Positions 57,711 through 64,000 of a stretch of DNA of 64,000 bases are shown here, one piece after another. A program made the translations under genes and the position numbers. The number at the start of each line of letters is the position of its first letter. The stretch's first letter is position 1. Location: NCBI RefSeq assembly GCF_001570565.1, contig NZ_BBXE01000013.1, positions 452,984-516,983 on the forward strand. Direction: 5' to 3'. The DNA comes from Herbidospora yilanensis (GTDB lineage Bacteria > Actinomycetota > Actinomycetes > Streptosporangiales > Streptosporangiaceae). Below the pieces are notes generated by a model that saw only the letters and a list, made by a program, of their open reading frames with translations, did no database searches and was not told the origin of the DNA.

Positions 57711-58806
57711 CGCTGGAGAATCTCACCGCGCATTCCGGCAGGTCGACGCCGGGCCACACCCGGGCTCCCGCCGTCAGTTCGTTCCGCGCCCCGATGGACG
57801 CCCCGTCGCCGACGACCGTCTCGCGCACCACCGCCCCCTCGGCGACCGTGGCGCCCGCCCCGATCACCGAGTCGATCACCGTCGCGCCGGGCGCGATGGC
57901 CGCGTCGTCGGCCACCACGCTACCGCGCACGGTCGCCCCGGCTCCCACGGCGGCCCTGGCGCCGATCACCGAACCGCCCGTGACCTTGGCCTCGGGCGAG
58001 ACGGCCGCGCCGTCGAGCAGCAGCGCCTCCCCCGGCGCGCCGGGCAGGGCGGGGGAGGCGAGGAGGCCGCGTACGAGATCGGCGGAGCCCTGGACGAACG
58101 CCGCCGGAGTGCCCACGTCGAGCCAGTAGGAGGAGTCGGCGAAGCCCATGACCGTGTGGCCCGACTCGATGAGGCCGGGGAAGGTCTGCCGCTCGACCGA
58201 GACGACCTCGCCGGGCGGGATCGTGTCGATGACCGAACGCCGGAACACGTAGCAACCGGCGTTGATCCGGTTGGTCACGGGGTTGGGGGTCTTCTCCAGG
58301 AACGCCGTCACCCGGCCCCGCTCGTCGGTCGGCACGCAGCCGAACCGCGACGGGTCGTCGACCTCGGTGAGATGGAGCGTGACGGCGGCGTCGTTCTCGA
58401 CGTGGCGGGCGACCTGGGCGGTGATGTCGTGACCCGAGAGGATGTCGCCGTTGAGCACCAGCACCGGCGCGTCGCCGGTGACGGTCAGCCCCTCCGCCGC
58501 GTTGCGGATCGCGCCGCCGGTGCCGAGCGGGGTCTCCTCGGTCATGTAGACGATCTGGAGACCGAACGCCGACCCGTCGCCGAACGCGTCGGCGAACATC
58601 TCGGCCTTGTAGGAGGTCGCGAAGACGATCCGGGTCACTCCGCAGGCCCGCGCCTTGGCGAGCTGGTGGGCGAGGAACGGCACTCCCGCGGTGGGGAGCA
58701 GCGGTTTGGGGGTGAAGAGGGTCAGCGGGCGTAGCCGCGTCCCCTGCCCGCCGACCAGGAGAATCGCCTCAAGCTGACCGGGTTGGGGCAAAGAAGGCTC
58801 CGTCAC
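57703..58806 (-). CDS. Sugar-1-phosphate nucleotidyltransferase, mannose-1-phosphate guanylyltransferase-like
   Basis: 367 residues. NTP_transferase domain with GGQGTRLRPLT, KPLLPTAG and LVLNGDIL, then a left-handed beta-helix of hexapeptide repeats (GARAAVGAGATVRGS, IAPGATVIDSVIGAGATV). Makes an activated sugar such as GDP-mannose from the manB product. 15 nt after the GT4 gene, same strand. Confidence 0.9.
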   Translation of the reverse strand: MTEPSLPQPGQLEAILLVGGQGTRLRPLTLFTPKPLLPTAGVPFLAHQLAKARACGVTRIVFATSYKAEMFADAFGDGSAFGLQIVYMTEETPLGTGGAIRNAAEGLTVTGDAPVLVLNGDILSGHDITAQVARHVENDAAVTLHLTEVDDPSRFGCVPTDERGRVTAFLEKTPNPVTNRINAGCYVFRRSVIDTIPPGEVVSVERQTFPGLIESGHTVMGFADSSYWLDVGTPAAFVQGSADLVRGLLASPALPGAPGEALLLDGAAVSPEAKVTGGSVIGARAAVGAGATVRGSVVADDAAIAPGATVIDSVIGAGATVAEGAVVRETVVGDGASIGARNELTAGARVWPGVDLPECAVRFSSDA

Positions 58807-58821
58807 ATGGGCGAGGCTAAC

Positions 58822-59949
58822 TCAATGTTCCGTCGCACGCTGATAGGAAACCAGATGTGCGTGCGCGGACATCTGCCACGTGAATTCACGGCTTCTCGCG
58901 AGCCCCGCGGCGCCCAATTCGACACGTCGGGCGGGTGAATCGAGCAGCGCCCGCAGCGCCGCCCCGATGCTCTCGGAATCGGGCTCCGTGTACGCCACCG
59001 CGTCCCCGCCGACCTCCGGGAGAGACGTGCGCCGCGTCGTCAGAACCGGGGCCCCGCACGCCATCGCCTCCAGCACGGGCATGCCGAACCCCTCGCAGCG
59101 CGACGGGAACGCCGCCACCAGCGCGCCGCCGTAGAACCCGGCCAGGTCGCCGAAGGGCAGATAGCCGGTCCGCACGACCGTGACGCCCTCGGGCAGCGAC
59201 CGCATGGCCGCCTCGACCTCCCGGCCGCTCTCGGCGGGCCCGGCGATGACCAGCGCGGGCGGGTTCTCCCGGCCCTCGACGGCCCGGGCGAAGCCCCTGA
59301 TCAGGTTGGGCGCGTTCTTGCGCGGTTCGGCCGGGCCGACGAACGCGATGTAGGGGCGGCCGTGGATGCCCAGCCGGCTGGTCACCCGGCGGACCTCGGC
59401 CTCGGCCGGCGGGCGGAACAGGTCGGGGTCGACGCCGTGGTAGGCGACGTCGATGCGGGTCGGGTCGGCGCCGACGACCCGGATGAGCTCGTCGCGGGTG
59501 GCCTTCGACGGGGTGATCACCCGGCGGGCGGCCCGGACGGCGGTCTTGGTGGCCGAGCGGAAGAAGGCGGCGCGGTCGGACTCGTACTGGTCGGCCTCGG
59601 TGAAGCAGGCGACGTCGTGCACGGTCACCACACTCGGCACCTCGGAGCGCAGCGGCACCGAGTAGTAGGGCGCGTGGATCACGTCGGCGCCGACCTTCTG
59701 GGCCAGCAGCGGCACCCCGGTCTGCTCCCAGACGAGGCGGGCGCCGCGGTTGGCGATGGCGTGGGGGCCGGGCATGATCGTCGCGCCGGGGGCGAGCCGG
59801 GCGTACCGTTCGGCGTCGGCCCGCTGGCAGACGATGACGAGGTCGGCGCCCTGCTGGTCGAGCGCGGCGAGCAATCCGTCGACGTATCGGATCAGGGCGC
59901 CTCGGTCGGCCGGTACGGCCGCGGCGTCAACGAGCACTCGGGGTTTCAA
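58822..59949 (-). CDS. Family-4 glycosyltransferase
   Basis: 375 residues, GT-B fold: HGVDPDLFRPP linker, PYIAFVGPAEPRKN, and the C-terminal donor site PSRCEGFGMPVLEAMACGAPV. Start TTG at 59949 (MKPRVLVDAAAVPADRG) chosen because GAGGGGAG stands eight nt upstream; another TTG at 59967 is in frame. Probably a mannosyl- or similar transferase using the product of the next gene. Confidence 0.88.
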   Translation of the reverse strand: MKPRVLVDAAAVPADRGALIRYVDGLLAALDQQGADLVIVCQRADAERYARLAPGATIMPGPHAIANRGARLVWEQTGVPLLAQKVGADVIHAPYYSVPLRSEVPSVVTVHDVACFTEADQYESDRAAFFRSATKTAVRAARRVITPSKATRDELIRVVGADPTRIDVAYHGVDPDLFRPPAEAEVRRVTSRLGIHGRPYIAFVGPAEPRKNAPNLIRGFARAVEGRENPPALVIAGPAESGREVEAAMRSLPEGVTVVRTGYLPFGDLAGFYGGALVAAFPSRCEGFGMPVLEAMACGAPVLTTRRTSLPEVGGDAVAYTEPDSESIGAALRALLDSPARRVELGAAGLARSREFTWQMSAHAHLVSYQRATEH

Positions 59950-60036
59950 CGAGATCGCTCCCCTCAACGCGCGGCGAAGGAAGAACGTGACGGAAGGCCC
60001 CGATTTCCTTCGCCCTTGTCATTCACTGTAGGCCGC

Positions 60037-60083
60037 CTGGAACGCCAATCATGAGCGAAATCACACGATTCGCCGCGTTCCAG
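60037..60083. repeat. 9-bp inverted repeat between membrane protein and GT4 genes
   Basis: CTGGAACGC ... GCGTTCCAG with 29 nt between, 16 nt past the end of the upstream minus-strand gene. May be a weak terminator or a leader structure of the GT4 message. Confidence 0.35.
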
Positions 60084-60098
60084 AAACGGATTCCGTAG

Positions 60099-61181
60099 CT
60101 ATTCCACGGTTTTTTCCGTTTTGCGGGCCCGCCAACCCGCGAAGGCCGCACAGATCAGATCACCCACCGAGACCACCACACGTGACACCAGCGCCGCCGC
60201 GATGGCCGACCCCTGGTCGAGCACCGGGGCCAGCGCCGCCACCATGGCGACCTCCCGCACCCCCGCCCCCGCCGGAGCCAGCACGAACACGAACCCCAGG
60301 CACCAGGCGAGCGCGAACGCCCCGAAGCTGAGCACGACGGCTCTCGGCCCGGTCGCCCCCAGCCCGTGGACGATCACCGCGAGCTGGGCCCCGTAGGCCG
60401 CCCACCCGGCGAAGGCCCACCCGGTGGAGGTCAGCACCCCCCGGGCGGTCAGCGGCCGTTCCATCGGCGGCCGCCTGAGCAGCCGGAACCCCAGGTTCAG
60501 CACCCCGTTGACGACCTTCGGATGCAGCCCCACCGCGAGCACCGGCAGCAGGAGCAGCAACCAGGCGTACCCCGCGACCGAGTCGCCCGCGAAGGCGGGC
60601 AGGGTGGCCACGGCGACCAGCAGCCCGGTCGCGAGATAGATCGGGTACGTCAGGAAGAACGCCGCCGCGCTCCTGGCCCGCGGGATGCCGTGGTCCCTGC
60701 CCATCTCCATCTGGGCGAGGACGGGCCAGACCGACCCGGGGATGTACTTCCCGAGTTGCCCGACGAAGAAGATCTTCGCGGCGTCGGCGAACCGCAACGG
60801 CGACCCGAGATCGGCCAGCAGGGCCCGCCACATGAGCATCCCGGCCAGCAGCGCCCCGACGACCGCGACCAGCGACACCCCGAGCACCGGCCAGGAGAGC
60901 CGGGCCAGCCCGGCGCTGATGGCCTCCCACTGGGAGACGACCGCCCAGACCCCGAACCCGAGGGCGACGGCGAGAAACCCGAAACGGACGACCTTCTTGA
61001 GCACCGGCCTACGCGCCGGCACCACTGAGGTCTCGCCGAGATCCGGGCCGCCCCCAGGCTCGCGAGAGCCGCCGGGCCCGCTGACGTGCCCGGGTTCATC
61101 GGGGCCGCCCTGCATCCCGTGTTCGCCTGGTCCGCTCGCCGCGCCGTTCGCTGCCACGCCGGATTTATCAGCCTTTGTCAC
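60099..61181 (-). CDS. Lysylphosphatidylglycerol synthetase/AglD-like membrane protein
   Basis: 360 residues. Gly/Pro-rich cytoplasmic N-terminus of about 65 residues, then about eight helices of the UPF0104 family (FFVGQLGKYIPGSVWPVLAQM is characteristic). No catalytic synthetase domain. Members next to glycosyltransferases are thought to be lipid-linked sugar flippases or related. GTG start overlapping the methyltransferase stop (GTGA). Confidence 0.86.
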   Translation of the reverse strand: MTKADKSGVAANGAASGPGEHGMQGGPDEPGHVSGPGGSREPGGGPDLGETSVVPARRPVLKKVVRFGFLAVALGFGVWAVVSQWEAISAGLARLSWPVLGVSLVAVVGALLAGMLMWRALLADLGSPLRFADAAKIFFVGQLGKYIPGSVWPVLAQMEMGRDHGIPRARSAAAFFLTYPIYLATGLLVAVATLPAFAGDSVAGYAWLLLLLPVLAVGLHPKVVNGVLNLGFRLLRRPPMERPLTARGVLTSTGWAFAGWAAYGAQLAVIVHGLGATGPRAVVLSFGAFALAWCLGFVFVLAPAGAGVREVAMVAALAPVLDQGSAIAAALVSRVVVSVGDLICAAFAGWRARKTEKTVE

Positions 61182-62029
61182 GACGCCGAGGTTCGGGTCG
61201 GCACCGACTCCGGCGGCTGGGGCAACACGACGCCCGCCGGGCGGCGCGCGGACTTGGTCGCCACCCAGATATACGTGGGCACGATCGGCAGCAGGGCCCG
61301 CAGTGCCGGCCGGGGCGTCTTCTCCAGGGTCGCCTTCGCCGCCCTGCCCGCCGCGCCCGCGAACAACTCGCCGCCCGCGAAGGCCTCGGGTGTCGCCAGG
61401 ACGGGGAAGGTGTAGTCCCACACGTGGAAGTCGGCCAGCATCCGCCGCAGGCCGCCGCGGGTCCGGAAACGCTCGTAGTAGTTGTCGGCCCGCCCGAACG
61501 CCCGCACGTACCGGTCGGCCGCGCGGGGCGGCAGGTAGGAGAGGAACGGCAGCTTGTAGTGGGGTTCCATGATGCCCAGGCGGTTGCCCAGGCCCAGGTA
61601 GAGCACGCCGTCGTCGGCCAGCACCCGGTGCATGTCGGCGATCACCGCGTCGGGGTCGACGACGTGCTCGTAGATGTGGTTGAAGACCAGGACGTCGACG
61701 GAGCCGTCGGGGAACGGGAGCCGGGTCCCGTCGCCGCACACGAACGCCACCCGCTCGCCGAACCGCCCGGCGGCCTTGCGCAAGCCCGGGACGTCGATGT
61801 CGATGCCGAAGGTGTGCCGGGCCCCGGCCAGGGCCAGCTCGTCGGCGATGAACCCGGCCGAGCAGCCGATGTCGGCGACGGTCAGGCCCTCAAGGGGTCG
61901 GTCGCCCCGGCCCAGGAAGTGGGCCAGCACCGCGATGATCTTGGCGGCCTTGCGGCGGCGCTTGGCCTCGTCGAGCATCGCCGACTGGAACTCGGAGTAC
62001 TCCAGTTGCGCGGCGCGTTCGGTGCCCAC
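61178..62029 (-). CDS. SAM-dependent methyltransferase
   Basis: 283 residues. Class I fold with VADIGCSAGFIADELAL (SAM loop), FGIDIDVPG, VAFVCGDGTRLPFPDGSVDV and FNHIYEHVVDP. Probably methylates a sugar or lipid intermediate of the surrounding glycan pathway. GTG start after GAAGGAC. Confidence 0.88.
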   Translation of the reverse strand: MGTERAAQLEYSEFQSAMLDEAKRRRKAAKIIAVLAHFLGRGDRPLEGLTVADIGCSAGFIADELALAGARHTFGIDIDVPGLRKAAGRFGERVAFVCGDGTRLPFPDGSVDVLVFNHIYEHVVDPDAVIADMHRVLADDGVLYLGLGNRLGIMEPHYKLPFLSYLPPRAADRYVRAFGRADNYYERFRTRGGLRRMLADFHVWDYTFPVLATPEAFAGGELFAGAAGRAAKATLEKTPRPALRALLPIVPTYIWVATKSARRPAGVVLPQPPESVPTRTSAS

Positions 62030-62063
62030 GGGCGTCCTTCCTCTTGCTGAACCTGCTGAACGG

Positions 62064-63122
62064 TCAGAGCGCGGCCAGGTAGGCGGACCAGTACGGCTCG
62101 GGGTCGACCGCCTTGACCCCGGTCCGGAGACGCTCGGGGGTGCCCGGTTCGTAGAACCGGCGCAGGGCGTCGGCGAGGGCGTCGGCGGAGCCCGGTTCGA
62201 CCAGCAGCCCGTCGACGTCGTCGGTCACATTGTCGGCCAGCGCGCCGACCCGTGTGGCGATGACCGGGACACCGTGCTCGTGCCCGAGCCACACGTTCTG
62301 GGAGGCGGTCGCCGACCGGTAGGGCAGCACGAGCGCGTCGGCCCCGGCGAACAGCTTCGGCACCTCGTCGGCGGAGACGTAACCGGGACGCAGTTCGACC
62401 CGGTCGGCCAGGCCGAGCTCCCGGATCAGCGCCGTGGTCGCCTCGGTGCCGCCCCAGAACTCCCCGGCCACGGTCAGCCCCACGCCGGGCACCTGGGCCA
62501 GCGCGCGGAGCAGCAGGTCGAGGCCCTTGTACGGGCGGACGATGCCGAAGAACAACAACCGCCGGTTCAGCCCGCCCTCGCCGGTGACCCCCGCCGACGG
62601 CAGGTGGGGCGGCAGGGGCGCGACCTTCACGAACGGCTGGCCCAGCTCGCGCGCCAGCGTCGCCTGCGCCTCCGAGTGCGCCAGCACGCCGTCGACCCGC
62701 CTGAGCAGCGCCTTCATCAGCGGCCGGTCGTAGGGCTTGGTCTCGTGGGGCAGGACGTTGTGGCAGAGCGCGACGACGCGGGCCTGGCGGCGCAGGCCGT
62801 ACAGGATGCCGAGATAGGGCGGGACCTGGACCGGGCTCAGCACGGTGAGGACCACCAGGTCGGCGCCGCGCAGGCGGCGGCCGCAGGCCACCCAGCCGTC
62901 GGGGCGGCGCCAGTCGAGGCTGCGCCGGGTGCCCGGGAAGGGTTCGCCCTCGGGGGTGTCGATGGTCTGCACGCCCGGATAGAGGAACGACGGATACTGC
63001 GCCTTCCACGACTCGATCACGACGTCGTGCCCGGCCCGCGCGAGGCGGTGGGCGAGCTCGGTCGTGTGCTGGGCGCCGCCGCCCTTGTAGGGGAAGGTCG
63101 GCCCGACGATCGCGACGCGCAT
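62064..63122 (-). CDS. Family-4 glycosyltransferase
   Basis: 352 residues. RVAIVGPTFPYKGGGAQHTTELAHRL is split here: the N-terminal GPTFPYKGGGAQHT loop binds the acceptor side; C-terminal FFGIVRPYKGLDLLLRALA and EHGVPVIATRVGALADNV bind the nucleotide sugar. ATG overlaps the stop of the upstream GT2 gene (TGATG), so coupled translation. Confidence 0.9.
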   Translation of the reverse strand: MRVAIVGPTFPYKGGGAQHTTELAHRLARAGHDVVIESWKAQYPSFLYPGVQTIDTPEGEPFPGTRRSLDWRRPDGWVACGRRLRGADLVVLTVLSPVQVPPYLGILYGLRRQARVVALCHNVLPHETKPYDRPLMKALLRRVDGVLAHSEAQATLARELGQPFVKVAPLPPHLPSAGVTGEGGLNRRLLFFGIVRPYKGLDLLLRALAQVPGVGLTVAGEFWGGTEATTALIRELGLADRVELRPGYVSADEVPKLFAGADALVLPYRSATASQNVWLGHEHGVPVIATRVGALADNVTDDVDGLLVEPGSADALADALRRFYEPGTPERLRTGVKAVDPEPYWSAYLAAL

Positions 63123-64000
63123 CACTCGTTGCCGCGGGATCGCACGATCAGGTCGGCCAGCAGCGCGACCGAACCGATGAGCATGCCGGACAGGAAGATC
63201 ACGATGGCGTTGCTGGTCAGGTAGAAGCCGTAGTTGACCACGTCGTAGGCGCCCTTGACCAGGCCGATCCCGACCAGCCACAGGGCGGGCGGCATCAGGA
63301 CCTTGAGCGGGTTGAAGTACATGATCATCCGCAGCACCTGCAGGATGTAGCGGTAGGCGTCGCCGAAGAAGCTGAACTTCGACTTGCCGGCCCGCTTGGC
63401 GTAGTCGATCGGCAGGTAGTAGACGTCGTGCTGGTTCGACAGGAACGCCAGCGTGATCGTGGTGACGCACGAGAACCCGGGCGGCAGCAGCCGCAGATAG
63501 GGCTTGGCGACCGACTTGCGGAACGCCCGCAGGCCCGAGTTCAGGTCGGGGATCTTCTGCCCGGCCAGCCGTTCGGCGACCTTGCGGATCACCCACTTGG
63601 CCGGCACCCGGAGCAGCTTGTGGGAGCCCTCTTCCGTGGTGCGGGCGCCGACGACCTGGTCGACCGTCGGGTCCTTCTCCAGGATCTGGACCAGGTCGGG
63701 GATGCGCTCGTTCGGGTAGGTCATGTCGGCGTCGGTCCACACGACGATCTCGCCGCGGGCCTCCTGCGACCCGATGCGCCGGACCGTGCCCGAGCCGCCG
63801 TTGCGGTGGAAGGCGCGGATGCGCATGTTCGGGAAACGCGGCGCAGCCTCGCGCAGCCGCTCCAGCGTGGCGTCGGTCGAGCAGTCGTCGACGGCGACCA
63901 GCTCGTAGGTGTAACCCGAGGAGTCCATGGCCGCGCTGATGCGCTCGACCTCGTCGATCACATGGTCCTGCTCGTTGTAGCAGGGCAGCACGATCGTGAC
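63122..64000 (-). CDS. Family-2 glycosyltransferase (polyprenyl-phosphate type), 5' end cut by window edge
   Basis: At least 292 residues; the reading frame continues through the right edge (VTIVLPCYNEQDHV is the visible start), so the true N-terminus lies outside. Domain hallmarks: AVDDCSTDATLERLREAA, VVWTDADMTYPNE and LNSGLRAFRKS. Two C-terminal helices (about the last 65 residues) anchor it. Resembles dolichol/polyprenyl-phosphate mannosyltransferases and undecaprenyl-phosphate sugar transferases that prepare lipid-linked sugars. Confidence 0.92.
   Translation of the reverse strand, partial: VTIVLPCYNEQDHVIDEVERISAAMDSSGYTYELVAVDDCSTDATLERLREAAPRFPNMRIRAFHRNGGSGTVRRIGSQEARGEIVVWTDADMTYPNERIPDLVQILEKDPTVDQVVGARTTEEGSHKLLRVPAKWVIRKVAERLAGQKIPDLNSGLRAFRKSVAKPYLRLLPPGFSCVTTITLAFLSNQHDVYYLPIDYAKRAGKSKFSFFGDAYRYILQVLRMIMYFNPLKVLMPPALWLVGIGLVKGAYDVVNYGFYLTSNAIVIFLSGMLIGSVALLADLIVRSRGNE

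Overview
The window is high-GC actinobacterial chromosome, gene-dense and with long spurious open frames on non-coding strands. MtrAB-LpqB, a WhiB protein, split F420 genes (fused FbiB, fused FbiC), a DasR/dre-type GlcNAc system and many GTG/TTG starts point to a filamentous actinomycete, most likely order Streptosporangiales; the family is an inference. No rRNA, tRNA, CRISPR array, insertion sequence or phage gene was seen. Most of the window is core chromosome whose order (secA, hpf, comF, lpqB-mtrB-mtrA, ahcY, manB, whiB, fbiAB) is also known from Streptomyces.

Layout. 1-6.4 kb: a C-terminally cut ECF sigma factor, then a putative sigma-dependent operon for a secreted DUF4142 protein, a secreted DUF1996 protein with a Gln-rich insertion, a heme-b-type membrane protein and a NuoF-like/ferredoxin fusion, followed by a Tat-exported flavin oxidase. 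6.4-10.9 kb: acetoacetyl-CoA synthetase and three HAD-family genes with unusual motif I, with a DUF6912 gene. 10.9-18.1 kb: a complete GlcNAc-type phosphotransferase locus (lipoprotein NagZ-like hydrolase, EI, HPr, EIIA, EIIB, SIS-domain sugar-phosphate enzyme, DasR-like regulator, EIIC) around a perfect 22-bp dre-like palindrome. 18.3-25.9 kb: Rv3235-family gene, 57-bp tandem repeats, strong terminator, secA, a small membrane protein, a YcaQ-type glycosylase, a NarL-type regulator and hpf. 25.9-38 kb: comF, lpqB, mtrB, mtrA, then a membrane/DUF4129/DUF4350/MoxR/DUF58 gene run, a SpoIIM-like protein and an RDD protein. 38-45.8 kb: tandem adenosylhomocysteinases, MerR regulator, CDF transporter, SIS isomerase, Trm112-like protein, phosphomannomutase, DUF3499 and a zincin-like protein without its zinc motif. 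45.8-52 kb: DUF5719, a large polytopic glycosyltransferase, WhiB and a membrane protein with a disordered tail. 52-64 kb: fbiA-fbiB facing fbiC, an AlkA-like glycosylase, and a glycan assembly cluster (sugar nucleotidyltransferase, two GT4, a flippase-like membrane protein, a methyltransferase, and a GT2 cut by the right edge).

How the parts fit. The GlcNAc locus brings in and phosphorylates amino sugars and senses them through the DasR-like protein, and its NagZ-like lipoprotein could supply the sugar from cell wall or chitin fragments. manB, the SIS isomerase and the nucleotidyltransferase supply activated mannose-type sugars to the glycosyltransferases. The left-edge module is the least explained: its domains suggest NADH oxidation in the cytoplasm coupled through membrane heme to something outside the cell, under extracytoplasmic-stress sigma control.
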